DNA of 64,000 nucleotides from Rusavskia elegans (Eukaryota; Ascomycota; Lecanoromycetes; Teloschistales; Teloschistaceae): the NCBI GenBank assembly GCA_011316305.1, contig SAUG01000002.1, forward strand, positions 248,001 to 312,000, written 5' to 3'. The notes under the pieces were generated by a model that was not told where the DNA came from, did not search any database, and saw nothing but the letters and a program-made list of their open reading frames with translations. The stretch's first letter is position 1, and each line of letters starts with the position of its first letter. This document shows positions 1-15,100 of this stretch, in pieces. Position numbers and translations under genes: made by a program.

Positions 1-35
1 TAAAATGGATTTTCAGATTAGACCGGCTGACAGCC

Positions 36-600
36 ATCTTAATCCAAATAATCCAAATAATCTAATTAATCCAAATAATCTAAAAATCTAAAAAGTAGAT
101 TTTCGATAGATTAGAACTCTAATAGTATCTATAGTACGAATATCTACTTAGTAAGCAGCCTAAAATAGGATCTTTATATAAGCTAAAAATAAGCCTATAT
201 AACCTAACTCGAAAATAAGGTTTAGCGGCCGCCGCTAAAAGCGGAAACAACGGAAGTCGAATATCTATTTAATAAACCACGCTAGACCTAATCTAGTTAG
301 ATTCTAGTAAGAAAATCTAATATTTTCGATCTAGACGAAGCTAGCCTAGCGTTATATATAGGCGTATATAGGCCTACTAACTACTAATAAGAACTTAAAC
401 GAGTTTAAAATCGAATCTCTAAATCTTCTTAGCTAGTCTTAGCCGTCTTAGCCGTTTAGCTGTCTTAGCCGTCTTAGCCGTACAGCTACGCAGCTTCAGG
501 TATACCCGAGACCGGCTAATAAGCCGCTTATAAGCCGCTTTTAGCTATACTGACTGAGAACTGGCTGAGACGGCTAAGACAGCTGAAACCGGCTTTAAAC
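36..600. repeat. Short tandem repeats at the left end
   Basis: Positions about 36-110 repeat an AATCCAAATAAT-like unit, and about 430-482 repeat a CTTAGCCGT-like unit several times. No gene is visible. The rest of the stretch to about 616 is AT-rich sequence I cannot assign. Confidence 0.5.
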
Positions 601-616
601 CGGTTTTGGAAAATGC

Positions 617-1048
617 TGATATAGTAAATTATTAAAATATAATATCCCTATATATTAGAAGGCGTTATATTTAAATTTAACTATAGCCGTAGATATAGTC
701 CGAACTACTAAATAGTAAGAAAATTCTAGTATAGATTATCGCGACTAATTCTATATAGCTATAAAGATACGGTCGCGATATTATAAGGTATTTTTATTAT
801 AGAAATAATTAAAAAGAGAATATATAAGAATATTTAATAATTATATTAACGACTAACGAGAGAAACTATCTAATAGAATTAAAAGAGCGATATATATAAT
901 AAAGATAGCCGATAGAGCTAATAGATAGCTATCTTACTAAAATCCTATTAAAAGGGTCGGCTATAGCGGCTATAGGCGGCTATAGATAATTAGAATCGTT
1001 TAACTAGCTAATCTTCCAGAGTTTCTCTATAGAGTCGTGGACGTAATA
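617..1048. mobile_element. F1 3' LTR fragment
   Basis: Positions 638-1048 (411 bp) align along their length with the F1 LTRs at 6179-6588 and 28226-28636. The 20 bp just before it (TATAGTAAATTATTAAAA-like) are the same bases that precede those two LTRs. This is therefore the LTR end of a truncated F1 element and not a clean solo LTR. Ends read TATAATAT...ACGTAATA, the RIP-altered form of TGTAACGT...ACGTAACA. Confidence 0.75.
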
Positions 1049-3238
1049 TAAAGTAACGATTCGATTTAGCGATAAACGCGGCTAATACGTTTAAATTACT
1101 AGTTAAAATTAGTCTTCTTTCTAATACGATTATAAACTCGAATCCGAAATACGAACTCGGGTTCGAAATCCAATAAAACGGCCAATCTAATCGGGTCGAT
1201 TTCTGTTACGTCTATAACTATATAAAAATACTAGCGCTAGATTGACCAAGCTAGAAACTAATTAGTATAGAGCCGCGCTAGCCGCGAGAGCCGTTTTTAC
1301 AAGTCGGTACTAAATATCTACAGCCGCCTTCAGCTATAGTAGCTACTTTCGTCTATATATATCGCTTTTTATTTCTATTAGATAATTTCTTTTATTAGTT
1401 ATTAATATAATTATTAAATACTGCCATGTTTTTCTTTTATATTTATCTATATAACAAAGACGTTTTATAATATTATAATTTTATTTTAACGGTTCTATAA
1501 AACTAGTTACGAAAATTTATATTGGTTTTTACTTATTATTTAATAGTTCGAACTACGCCTACGGTTGTAGCTAGACTCGAACGTAACGCTTTCTAATATA
1601 TTTAAACGTTATAGTTTTTTTAATCCGAGTTCGAAATCCGACTCGACGGCCAATTTATATTTGAATAGCTAAAGGAAAGTTAATTTTATTTTAAAACGGA
1701 ATATTTTCGCTAAAACTATTTTAATATATAATTTCTAGCGAAATAATTCTTTAATAATTTGTTATAGACTAGTAAATAAAGGTTTTATATCTGATAAATC
1801 TAATATTCCCTTGATTTAAAAAAATTCCTGTTTATAAACTTATACTAAAATCTTTTAATAAAAAACGGAACTTTATATTAGCGGCGATATTTTCTCGTAC
1901 CATCAATAGCTAAATATTTTTATTTTTCTATTATAGTATTTTCTTTTAATAGTAATAATAGAATAATAATTATATATTTTCTATTTTTTTTAGAAAATTT
2001 CTATTTGAAATTATATCGAGTTTTATATATATATATATATATTTTGTCAAAGTTATATACGATAACAACTATTATATTTATATGTAAAGAAATTTTTACT
2101 GCTTAAATAACTCGTCAGACAAGGTCTATAATATAGTCAATTACTTTTATCTAATCATTTCTTTTTTTATTCGATTATAAATTCTCGAATATATAAATAT
2201 AATTTCGATACTCGTAGTTATCGGTCTATTAGTTTTTTTTTAAAGTTAGAACTAATTTTAATAGCTAATATTTCCGCTATAAATATCTGCTGTACTACGA
2301 AATACTAATTTATAATTATCTTTTCGGCTATATCTATTATATATTCTATATCTAAATATTCTATCAATCTATTAAAGTATATTATAGCTCGTATTGCTTT
2401 AAAAAAGTTACTAGCTATAAAAGGATCGCTAGCTAGTACGCTGGTTACTACGGCTAGAAATTTTATCCGATCGATTAAATTAAAGGAAAGTAGAAAGATT
2501 AGATAACGCGTTTTAAAGATAGTAAAAAAAAGATTTTTAATATAATCGAAATAGATTAGTTTAGCTATAATAATTTTATAAGCGTCTTTAAAATAAATGA
2601 AACAATTATAAAAATAAATATTACCGTCTAGTTTAGTTTATAATTATAGCTACTACGAGAGTATCTACGTATATAAAAGATTTTAGTAAATCGTAATACT
2701 TGCGAAAAACTTAAATTATAAGTAAAAGAAAAGAGAAAAGAATCGGAAACTACGAGATATATTTATAAATAAAATATCTATAATAATTAAATTTTTATTA
2801 TAAAATTCCCTTTGTAGAATCCCTGTCCGGGGTTATAATTGAATTATTATATATATACGTTTTATCACCGTAGTTTTTATACGGCAATAATAAATATTAC
2901 TTGTATAGTAAAGAATTTTCGCAGTTAAAAGAAGCAGTTAAGTAAGGTTTACAGCGCAGTTAATCGTTTTTATTCTATTATATTCTCTATTTAATTACTA
3001 TTTCTCTCCTATAATTTCCTTATACTACTTCGAAATACGCACGATTATAAACTACTAATATAGCTTCCAAGATTATCTACCAGGCGGTAATACTATTCTT
3101 TATCTTTATTAATTCGTCTTTATCTACGGTCGTACCCGAATCCAGACGGCCTACTAATCTATCCAGATACTCGACAACTACTAGCTCGGATTCTAGTAGA
3201 ATAAAGGCCCCTACTAGAAGTTTAATACGGTCGTTAAA
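1049..3238. repeat. Unassigned AT-rich sequence with an inverted F1 LTR piece and hAT-like ends
   Basis: About 1318-1612 matches the F1 LTR in reverse orientation and is truncated. GGCCAATCTA at about 1187-1196 and CGACGGCCAATTTA at about 1644-1657 look like hAT right termini, but no matching 8-bp duplication pairs them with a left end. About 1660-3000 is RIP-degraded and unrecognised. About 3000-3238 is less degraded and appears to continue after 6589, so F1 copy A probably inserted into it. No gene is supported. Confidence 0.45.
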
Positions 3239-6200
3239 TATAACGTCCCTGTGTATCAGAAGGCGTTACGCTCGAGCCTAGCTATAGCCGTAGACGTAGT
3301 CCGAGCTACTAAATAGTAAAGGAATCCTAGTATAGGTTATTATAACTAATCCTATATACCTATAGAAGTACGGTTACGATATTACGAGGTATCTTTATTA
3401 TAAGGTAATTATAAAGAGAATAGTAGAGATATATTTAATAATTATATTAACGACTAATAAGAAAAACTATCTATAGAAATAATAAGCGATATATATAGTA
3501 AAAATAGCCGTAAAAGCTAATAGGTAGCCGTCTACTAAAAGTTCTATTAGGAAGGGCGGCTATATCGGCTATAGACGGCTATAGATAATTAGGCTCGCTT
3601 ATTTAACTAATTTTTCTATAGAACCTCTATAGAGTCGCGGACGTAATACGGCTCCCCCTATATTACTTTTTACCTAGCGTATAATCTTTCTATAGGGTAT
3701 AAAAAAAGTATTTTCCTTTTTTTTCTTTTTTTTTTTCTATTCTATTTTTTCGATATCTTTATAATACGTTTTTAGCGAGGAAACCGGTTAAAGTCCTTTT
3801 ATTATATTTAATTAAAAGGAGTTATAATATTTTTTCCTTATTTTCTATATATCTATAATCCTTTAAAAGAATATAAAGTCGAGGTTAATAGTAATACTTA
3901 CGGTAAATATATTCGGGCTTAGAAATTATACGATTTTTTAATATCTAATACTATCTATATATTATTCTTTTATTTTTTTTATCTTACTAACCTTTATAGG
4001 GAAGCGTCTTAAAAATAAAAAGAATAAACTCTATTCTAATATTATTAGTATTTTTAATAAGTATTCCGAAGCTAGTTATTATATTAAGTCCTTCCTTAAT
4101 TCCGAAAAGGAAATTCGTAATAAACGTTTAGTCTAGGAATCGGATTTTCGCCGGCTCTTTAGTAAATAAAAGTGTTTTATTATTTATTATCGCGCTTTAA
4201 ATAAATATAAAAGTAATTTTATTATTTAGAAGTAACGCGTTTTATTTTATTTTAACAAGTTTAATAATCCGGTTACGTTTTATTCCTCCGTTAGTTTTAT
4301 ACTAGCCGCGTAAAAGGCTTCCGTTAAATTAGTACCTAGTTTTAATTCGGATAATTTAGATTAGTTTTTAAAAGATTTTAACTTCTTTTAATCTATAGAA
4401 AGCGTAGGTATCTGAAGAAAGTTTAGTTAAAGATTTTTCTACCTTTACTTTTATAAAGTTTATATATCTATATTATAAATTATTTCCGGTTCCTTTAATA
4501 GCTTTACTAAATTTTATTTTTTAGTAACTATTTCGTCCTATAATAATAAGGACAGATACTAATCGAACTCTTTATCCTTTAATTATATACTAAATACCGG
4601 GTCTAGTATTTCTTTATCCTATTCTACTTAGTTTAGTTTATAGTATTTAATTTTATCTATAGCTTTAACTATACCCTAGTATATTTTTCTAATATAGTTT
4701 ATCTAAAACTATTAGATTATTTTTCTACTCTTATTATATTTTTTAGTAAATTATTAAAGGAGATAGTAGTATTCTTTCTAAATTTTTATATTTTAAACTT
4801 TTCCGCCTTTCTTAAAATTCTTATCTAATTCTATAATATTATTATAATTTATTACTAATACGGCGTCTATTTCTTTATATAAGAGGTTTTTATAGGCTAG
4901 TAAATAAATTATCTATAGTTCTATTTTTTTATCTATAATACTTTTTTCTATTAGTTTTTCTAAAATCGATATTTTCTACTTATTTCCTAGGATAATATAA
5001 CTTTTTTAACTTTCGATAATAGTAAAATTTATTATTCCGATTAGTCTATTTTTTATTTTAACTTCGATATTAAGGATTCTATTATTTTTTATTATTTATT
5101 TATAGAGATATCCTTTAATTTTATTATAGAATCCTTTTATAATTTTATTATCTTCCTTTTTATTTATAAAAGCTATTATTATTTAACTTCCGATTTTAAT
5201 TTTAAGTATTATTATAAGGGGTTTTTTAGTTTTATATAGTTTAAAATCGACTATTAGCTTTTTTTTCTATACTTTTTTTAGTTCTTTAGAATAGTATTCT
5301 ATCTCTACCTTATCCGATAGATAGATAGGGCAAGTATTATCGTAGCAGGCTAACCAGCTTTTTACTATATATTTATAGGATAATTTTTTTATTATTTTAA
5401 AAAAGTTTTTAGTTACTTTAGTCGCTTCTTTAATTAAGTAATTCCTTTTAAAGTATCCTATTTTTCTATATAAGTAATAAGCTTTAGTTTATAATCTTTT
5501 AGTCTCGGTAGTATTAAATTTTATCGGGTTTTTTCTAGACTTTTTTTTAGCGGGTCCTATTTTACTAAGCGCCTGTTTATCTAAATATATTTTATACTAC
5601 CTAGTATCGATCTTTATTATAAATTTAATAAGATCTACTAATAAATCTGGTTTTTCGATTACTATTATAGCTTCCTTAACTTTTATCTAGAGTCCTTTAT
5701 AGAAGTAGGCTTTTAGAATTAAATCTTCTTAGTCTATTTTATAAGCTAATACTCTAAACTAAGTAGCGTAGATAGCTACCGACTTCTACTATTTTAGAAC
5801 TATAAGTCTTTTTTCTATTATCCTGTCCTTATTATTATTTCCGAAGGCTTTTTTTATAGCTATAATAAAATTACTAAAGGTATAGAAGATCTATAATATT
5901 TTATTTTCTTTCTATCTTTCTAGATTATTAAGATAATCTTCTATTCGAGGCTATACCTAATTAAAGGTAGTCCTTCCTAGATATAATATTATAAATAGAA
6001 CTTTAACTATTTTATTTAGAAACTGGCTTATATATAATACGAAGTAGATATTTATTTAAATAATCTATAGCTTTAAGGATTCTTTATCTTCTTTATAGAT
6101 ATTTAGTATTACTGCTTTAATAGTATCGCTTCGATCTATAGGTCGGGATAACGAGACTAATATAGTAAATTATTAAAGTATAACGTCCCTATATATTAAA

Positions 6201-6588
6201 GGGCGTTATACTTAAGCCTAGCTATAGCCGTAGACGTAATCCGAGCTACTAAATAGTAAGGGAATCCTAGTATAAATTATTATAACTAATCCTATATACC
6301 TATAGAAGTACGGTTATAATATTACGAGGTATCTTTATTATAAAGTAATTATAAAGAGAATAGTAGAAACGTATTTAATAATTATATTAACGACTAATAA
6401 GAGAAACTATCTATAGGAATAATAAGCGATATATATAGTAAAAATAGCTATAAAGGCCGACAGGTAGCCGTCTACTAAAAGTTCTATTAGGAAGGACGGC
6501 TATATCGGCTATAGGCGGCTATAGATAATTAGGCTCGCTTGCTTGACTAATTCTTCTATAGAACCTCTATAGAGTCGCGGACGTAATA
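3239..6588 (-). mobile_element. F1 LTR retrotransposon, copy A (gag-only, non-autonomous)
   Basis: Two 410-bp LTRs (3239-3648 and 6179-6588) flank an interior of 2,530 bp. Flanking pentamers are TTAAA and CTAAG, which match if one copy suffered C-to-T and G-to-A changes. The interior carries gag-like remnants on the minus strand, including a stop-riddled trace around 5900-6050 and a Cys-rich KSWLACYDNTCP-like stretch near 5320-5375. No reverse transcriptase, RNase H or integrase trace is seen, so it would depend on another element. Same total length and order as copy B at 25287-28636. Confidence 0.8.
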
Positions 6589-7169
6589 CTAAGACCGTAC
6601 GGCTCCGGCGGATTCGGAATATAAGGCTTTAATATCGTAGTTAGAACTAACGGATCTCGGGATTTAAAGTCTGTTATAGTAGGCGGACTAGCGAGGATTC
6701 GGTCGACGTTATCGAATAGTTCGAATTTAGTAATTTCGTATTCTATTTCTTTTAATTAGAAAGGTATAATCGTAGTTTATTATTAGTAGAGGTTCTGTAT
6801 ATATTAGCCTGCAGCTTGGGCTATTACGGAAGATACGTACGTCAAATACGATAGTATAAATCAAGTTAGTCCGTAGTAGTTACAGGTACTAGTAAAAGAA
6901 GAAGAAGAAGCGACTGTAAGGTATATATATTACGAAAATTCTGCTACGTTATATTTTAAATAAACTATAGGAGTTTATACTATAAATATATTACGGAATA
7001 GATTCGAGTCAATTTTATATAGTTTTTTAGTTTAAATTAATTAGACTGGAGTACTAGTTCTTATACCGTGTATCCAACGCTAGCGTACTAATATTGAGGT
7101 AAATTGCTTACGGAACCGACGGTTGACCGGGTACCAAAAAAACAAACAAAACAAGATTATAAAATTTTA
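6589..7169. other. Unassigned, weakly RIP-affected sequence
   Basis: GC content is higher than in neighbouring transposons (for example around 6595-6720). The stretch probably continues the sequence interrupted at 3238 by F1 copy A. No open frame or recognisable domain was found. Confidence 0.3.
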
Positions 7170-8392
7170 TAATATTATTATATAATTATAAATTTAAAAT
7201 CTAAAAAACTGTTATTTATATTAATTAAACCGGAATATAAATTCTTTTATTATATATTCGATACTAATATACTAACGTTTAATTTCTTTATCGAACTATT
7301 AATTTATCGGATTCTAAAATCAAAAACAATTAATAAAAAATAATTTCTATTTTTTATAGAAATTCTATAAAAATTTTAATTTAGTATAAAATTATTATAA
7401 AATAACGAAAATCTAATCTATAATCGGCTTTTTATTATTTTTACTAGAATAATATATAAAGAATCTAATAGATATTTATTTCAATATTATAAAAACTATT
7501 AAAACTATTTTTAATAGTTCGTTTATTATTTAACGCAATTTAAAATACTTTCTAAAATAATAAATATTTTAGTAATAACGATTCTCATTATATATAAATA
7601 GATTTCTAAAACTTTTATTTCGAAGATATCGATAGTAACGAAAATAAAAAGAAATATTAACTATTTAAATATCTAAAACGAAAATCTGTTATATTATTAG
7701 ATTTTATTATTTTAAAATTATCTTTTTCGCTTTTAAACGAGACGAAACTATATAGTTTTAAACTTCGATTACCTTTTATTATATTAACTAAAAACGAATG
7801 AAATTTATTAATATTACCTTTTGAAAATTTATTAAAATTATTTAAAATGGTTCTATAAAATAATTAAAATTAAAATTTTAAACTAATAACTATTTCTATA
7901 CGTTTTTTTTATCTAGTAAAATCTATCTATAATCAACTTTATTAAAATATTAGATAAAATTAAATTTTGGCAAGTTCTAGCTAATTAAATAAAATCTAGA
8001 AATTTTAAAAAATCTCGAATTCTTTAATAATAAAACGATAGATAACCGATATTTCTATAATAATCGATCTATAGATCTATATAGAAATCGTTTTTATATT
8101 TTCGATAATTTTAATCAATAAAAATATTAATATCTATTTTCTAAATGAAAGTCGATATAAAATAATATTATATACTACTATCGATGAAAAAACTATCATT
8201 TATAAAATATAAAGAAATCTTTATTTATATAATTTGGTTTCGATTTTAGTATCCGGTAAACTAATAGTTCGATAAATAAATCAAACGTTAGTATACTAGT
8301 ATCGAATATTCAATAACAGAATTCAAATTCTGGTAGAATTAATATAAATAATAGTTTTTTAAAATTTTAATTTTAATTTATATAATAATATA
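7170..8392. mobile_element. TIR element of about 1.2 kb, RIP-degraded
   Basis: About 165 bp at the left end (7170-7335) reappear in reverse complement at the right end (about 8225-8392). The shared part runs from ATATTATTATATAA through TATACTAACGTTTRATTT. Transposase is not recognisable after RIP. Exact ends are blurred by AT-richness, so no target duplication can be assigned. A related single TIR lies at about 28,937-29,105. Superfamily unknown. Confidence 0.55.
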
Positions 8393-8938
8393 ACGTATCC
8401 TTCGAGTATAATATTATAAATTATTTAAATTGCTTGAAATTTATATAGAGTTCAATGGATATAAAGATATTGGCCGATAGTACCGGCTGACTAATACGCT
8501 GACTAAACTCGGTTAATCGCGGTTTATTAGTTCTATAGAATTTGTTACCCGATTAGATTTTGCGTTCAACTTTATTCGCTTATTTATAGAGGAGTTTTCT
8601 ATCTATATAGAAATATCAAGCTGTTATTATTATTTTAAATCGATCTATAATAATTGGTAATAATAAAAAATTTATTTATAGGTACTATATAATATATATA
8701 TAGCGTCTATAAATACTATTTTCCATTTATAAATTTTAATAATATTAGTAACGTTATTTATATTCTCGGAAATACTAATTATTTTAATTAAATATATTTT
8801 ATTAATAGTATTTACTAATTAACAATTCTTTTTTATTAATTATATTCTATATATTTAGATATTAGATTCTAATTAGTTAAAATATCGATCAACGAGCTAT
8901 TTCTATTTTTTAATAATACTACTATCGTTTTTAAATAT

Positions 8939-9153
8939 TGTAGAATTCCAAGCTGATTTCCTATAACTATAGAGAAGTGAGACATTTATATATACAAGCA
9001 TCTCTACGCTAGGCCTATACCCGCTCCTATACCCGCTTTTACGATTAGCGATCGGATTAGTTAGTATCCGAATTCGTATATAACTATATAATCCAGATAT
9101 ATATTCTATAACCCTTTAAACCGTTCGAGTAATTTAGAACCCTAATTACTATA
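8939..9153 (-). repeat. G1 3' LTR (215 bp)
   Basis: Begins TGTAGAATTCC and ends TTACTATA. It aligns with 16141-16355, with differences mostly C/T and G/A. It shares the motifs GGATTAGTTAGTATCCG and AACTATATAATC with the solo LTR at 41206-41629. Confidence 0.8.
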
Positions 9154-12100
9154 TTCTCCCCTTCCTAAATAAAATATAGGGGGAAGTAAATATTCTCTAA
9201 AGCTAAGTAGTAATAGAAATAAAACTATAACTGGTAATAGCGAGTAAGGTAAAACGAGGAATATAAATTTACCTTTATACGATTTATTTAGAAGTAAATA
9301 AATATATTAGCGGGAGCTCGATATCGACTACTATAACCTCGAATTTCTTAACTTTTAGAGCTTTTTCTCTTAATAATATTATCGATTATCTACTTTAATA
9401 ATAGTAATAATAACTATTATAGTATATCGTACCTAACCCGGCGGCGGTTAGAATTATTATAAGATCCTTATAGAGTAATAGATAGCGAGCTAATAAGGCA
9501 GTAATTATTATTTATAGAGGTAATTACTATCTTTATATAGTAATAGATACTATAAATTAGGCTATTCGATAAAGGTATCGCTTATATTAGTAGTTCTATT
9601 AATTTATCTCGGGAAGTATTACTCTTTCTAATAATTTCCGGCGCTAAAATATCGAAATTTATATAGAATACTTCGGTAAACTTAGCCGATTTATCTAGAT
9701 TATATATCTATAAAAGCTTAATACTATTTTTATATAAGTAAATCGTTCCTTAGATATATACGATCTACTTCTTTTCGAACGACTAATTTTATTCTAGCTA
9801 TATAGGATTTAAACGAGTAAACTTTATAGTTTTTATACTAGTAATATTACCCGTCCCTTCGTATACTATATAAATATACGATAGAAATTCGGAGGTATAT
9901 ATAATAACTATCTATAGAGGTACTGTTAAAGTAAATATCCGTATTTATCCTTATATAAATTATAATCTATAGTCGGTATAAAACTTCCGTTACAGGTATA
10001 GATCCCGTAATTTTCTAGGAAATAAGCGGGTATAAAAGCTAGAAGCTATATAGGCGATAATTCTATACCGCTTCTTTCTATTCCGCTATAGCTATATTAA
10101 TTATCGTCGAAGCGAATTATAGACTGTAATATTTTTCCGCCCGATTTCTTATAAAGTAATAGGGGTTTTAGTCCTCTAGCTTTATCTTTCTAGTCTACTA
10201 TTAATAACTCTAATAGACCTGGATATAAGAATAAACTTTCTATAATCTAAGCCGAGACCTCGTTAATAAATATAGTTAAAAGAGGAAGGGCTAGTAGTCG
10301 TCTATTAGCTAGATCTCTATCGTATATATTAAGAGCTATAAATTTATTTAGCTATATACCTTTATTAGATACTAATTATATATAATTAGAATCTTAGTTC
10401 GGCCCCGGGCCTTTTTAGAGATTATTTCCTCTCTTTTCTACGCCTTCGGACCTAGAAAATATACTACCTTTACCGGCTATTCCTATTAACGCCTGTATAG
10501 CTCGCCGTAGGGCTCGCTATATATATACTTTTAAGATATAGTATATAGTAGCTTAATATTAAATAGATCGGCTCTAGAACGAGAGGGAATACGAATACGA
10601 AGACTTTAACTTTACTAATAAGGATCGCTCTAGTCCTAAATAGGTACTTCGGCTTTATTAAAGGCGGTAAATATACTAAGATTAAAGAATAGTAGATAGT
10701 TATTTAGATTTCGGCGTAGCTATATTTAAGGTATAATAGTTATATTATAAGAGGCGGCCCTATTATATTTTAGCTTTATATTAAAGTATAGGGGGGTCTA
10801 ATTTCCTAAATTTTTAATTTAAACTCTTCCGGTTTAACGAATATATATTATACGTATTTTAGAATAAAAGACCGTATCTAAAGTTACTATTAAATCTTTA
10901 TTAAATATAATTCCGTAAACTAGTAAAAAGCTCCGCTTTTAGCGTCGTCTTGGAATTAGTTATATATTTATTTACTTTTTATTCTATAGGAAATTAACGA
11001 GAATATCTTTTTCTTAAAATAAATAAAAGGTAAAGATATTATATCTAAACTAGATATAACTTATATTTTAATATATACGAATATATAAAATAATAAATAA
11101 AACTAAGAATTTAACTAATCTTTCCTCTTTTTAGAAGTTTATATCTTATTATTATCTTTTTTACGGAGATTATTTTTAGGTATAGGCCTAAACTTAGGTA
11201 AATAATTATTATCTAGGTTTTCCGCTAGCTTTAGTTTACGAGGTCTTCCTCGCTTGCGTATTTTATCTAGCGGAGGCTGCTTTATAGTAACTTTCCTTAG
11301 TTTTCTACGCCTATAAGGTATTTTCTATCTAATAATAATATTTCCTTCTTTAAAGTATTTCTTTATACGATCCCTACTAATTAGGTATTTATTAGCGGAT
11401 TTACTAGAAGGTTTTAGAATATAAATATTTAAGATCTTAGCTTAAATAACCTTATATAGACTATACTAGTTAACTTTAAACTTTTAAAATTATTTAGTCC
11501 TAATTAAAACTATATCCCCTTTAATAAAAGTATTACCTTTTATTTTCGCGTTCTATACTTTCTCGTTTATCTTTACTTATATTATTATATCTTTAAATAC
11601 TTTAGTTCGATCGCGCGAAAAAAACGATATAGAATCGATTCTTTTATTATATCCTTCCGGAAAAGGGCTAGAAGTATTAGTTAGTAGCGTCGGGTTAATA
11701 CTATAAAATAAATAAAAGAGTAAAAATCTAGTAGTTATATACGTATAAATACGCGTAGTAAATAGAACCTAATTTAAATAAAGATTCTAAGTTTTTTTTA
11801 GCTGCCCGATATAATATTTAGTAAATATTTTTCCGAAAACTTTATTAAACCTCTTGACCGCGCTATTTATTCGTAGGTAATAAAGCGTTGTACCTCGATA
11901 CTTAACTTCTAGCAGGCGGTATATCTTATCTATAGCTAGAGCCTAAAGGTTTATACTTTAATTAGTAATAATTTCTTTTAGAAAACCGTAATTATAGTAG
12001 ATCCGATAGATAATAAATTCGGCTAGTACCTTTACTATTATATTTAAAAGCGACTAAGTTATAGGCTATCTAGTAGTATAGTTAATTATAGTTATAATCT

Positions 12101-15100
12101 ATTTATTACCCTAGTTAGTTTCTAGTAAAGGACCGATAAAATCGAATCCCTAGCGTTTAAAAGGATTTAACCTATCTTTCTAGGTACTAGAGGGATATAT
12201 TATATCTAATTTAATATCGCGAAAGATAGTAGTAAGCTAATATTCGGGATAGTATTTAATATAATATTTAATATCTTTTTTTATCTCGGGCTACTACTAT
12301 TTTATACGAATAATATCTATTATTATCTCGTATAAATAGTAACTATATTATTTATAGATATAGTCTAGGAAGTTCGTACGAGCCTATACTAGAATATAGG
12401 GTACCTAACTATTTTAAAGCGAGTCCCGGTACTATACTATATTATTTTTAACTCGGAAATAGTATTTATATTTTTCTAAAATAGCTTTTATTTCCGGATT
12501 ATTAGGTAGGGTTTCGGACTCCGTATAAACTCTAATAGCGTTATTAAATAAAATTATACGATTATTAACTTTACCGGTAAATAGCTAGAAGTTTTTTTTT
12601 TAGTTTAATATATCCGCTACTATTATTTTACTATCTAGCTTATATTTAATATCGAGTTTATATTTTTTAAACTCTATAAGCTAGTAAGCGAGTTTCCTAG
12701 AAAGTTTAGTAATAGTTCTAAAGTATTATAAACCTATATAATCCGTCCTAATAGTTATAGTTATTCCGTTTTCGATATAGCAGCGCTATCGCCGTAGAGA
12801 TTCCTTAATAGTAAAAAGCTCTCGTTTATAAATAGCGTAGTTACGTTCTATAGATATAAATACCTTGCTTTCGAAAGTAATAGGCTGCTTAATACTATCG
12901 GTATTAATCTAGTAAAAAATAGCGCCTTATCTAAAATCGGAAGTATCCGTCTCGATAATAAAAGATAAAGTTATATCGGGCTAAATAAGTACCTTATCGT
13001 TTATTATAATATTCTTAATTAGTTTATACGTATTTCGAATTTAAAAATTTATTCGGATTAGTTTATACTTCTTACTTTCTAAATTCTAGATTAATTTATA
13101 GAAAGACCTATATATTAGGGTAAAATCCTCTATAAATCTCCGGTAATAGGTATATAATTCTAAAAAGGACCGTATATTATATACCGTTTATAGCAGCGGC
13201 TAGTCTTTAATAGCTTTTATTTTCGCTATATTTATACGGACTTTTCCGTTACTAATAATATATCCGTAGAATTTAATATACTTCTAGAAAAATAGGTACT
13301 TCGAAGATTTCGCGAATAGTTAGTTTTTTTCGAGTACCTCTATAATAGCTTTAATATATTATAGGTACTCCTCTTTATTCTTCGAGTAGATTAAAATATT
13401 ATCGAGGTAAATAACTATAAAATCGTCGAGAAACGGCCTAAATATATTATTTATTATAGTTTAGAATATTATAGGTATATTTATTAATCTAAATAGTATA
13501 ACTAAGAATTTATATTTACTAGCTTTAGTATTAAAAACCGTTTTTATACGATTTTTATCGATAATATTAATTTACTAGTAACCGCTTATTAGATTAATTT
13601 TACTAAAGTACTTCGCTATCCCGATAGTATTTAAATAATCTTAAATTTTAGATAACGGATACCTATTCTTTATAGTTATATTATTAAGGCTCTAGTAGTC
13701 GATATATATACGCTAGCTACCGTCTTTTTTTTTAGTAAAAAGAATAGGTACGCCCTAAGGAAATTAACTTAGTCGAATTAATCCTCGCTCGGTAAAATAT
13801 TTAATCTAACGCTTCTACTCCTTATTCTATTTAGAAGATAAGCTATAATAAGCTCGATTAATAGATCGAATATCGCCGGTTTTAATTATATAATCTAATA
13901 GTTTTTCCGGTAGTAGTTTTATTAGAAAGTTATTTTAGAAACGATCTAAAAGTTTCGGGCCGAAAACTCTATCTAGTCCCGTATAGCCTATCGTTTTCTA
14001 GACCGGGTTAAATTATTCCGGAAAATTAGGTTCGTTTTATATAATATATAGGCAGGCCTATACGCCCTTCCTAATAAGTCGTTTAAACCCTTTAAAATTA
14101 ATTTCGGAAAACTCGGTTAGGGTATTTTTAAAAAGTTATAAATAATATATATTCGAAGCGCTATATAACTAATATATAACTCTATCCTTCTAGATTCGTA
14201 TTTCTAAGATATTATAGTCAGGTATTAAGTAGTACTACTTCTAGAAGTCTTTCCCGAAAATTAGATTATAGTTTATATCTAGTACTATATAAGGAGTAGT
14301 AGTAGAAAAGGTTCTATAAAACTATAAAAGCTCCGTTATTTCTAAAATATCTATAGTTTTACTGCTTTCGAGCCGTACTCTATCCGATAACTACTAAAGT
14401 TCTAATCCTAGAAGGTTATTAATACGCCTAGTAATAAAGTAGTTAGTAGTACCTAAATTAGTAAAAACTTCGAGGCGATTTCTATTAATTTCTAGATTAA
14501 ATCGTATCTATCTATTAAAACCCGGTATTTAATCTATATATAAAAGTCGCTTACTATTTTATATATTTTTAAACGATAGTATTATATCGCGGAAAGCAGT
14601 TAAGGCCCCTTCCGGCGTTCCTTTAAAAATTATCTTTAATTCTTCGATCTTTACTTTAACTAGACTAAACTATTCTTCTACTATTAAAGATTTTTAATCG
14701 GCGTTATATATACGCCTAGATATATATAATACTATTTATTTTCCGATAATCCGTTATTAGCCGTCGCCGATAGGCCTTTCCTTTCGGAAAAAGTCTATCC
14801 TACGGGAGTATATCCCGGAATATAAATATTCCGGTAATCTTTTTTATAATAGCCAGGCTTTCTATAATTATAGTATTTACTCGTACTATTTAATCCCTTC
14901 TATCTATCTTTTCCTCCTCGACTACCTCGGTTTCGGCTACGGCTACCTCGACTACTAGTATCTATAGAGTTAATCTCGACGGTACTAGATTATTTAACCG
15001 TTAAGGAAACTATAGTATCTTGGTTATTATAGTATTTAGTAATAACCTTTTCGAATATTATTACGGCGTTTATAATATTTATAAAGTTTACTAGTTATCT

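Noticed and set aside
1187..1657. A third complete hAT element
   Set aside because: Right-end-like termini are present, but flanking 8-mers do not match, so no complete element can be defined.
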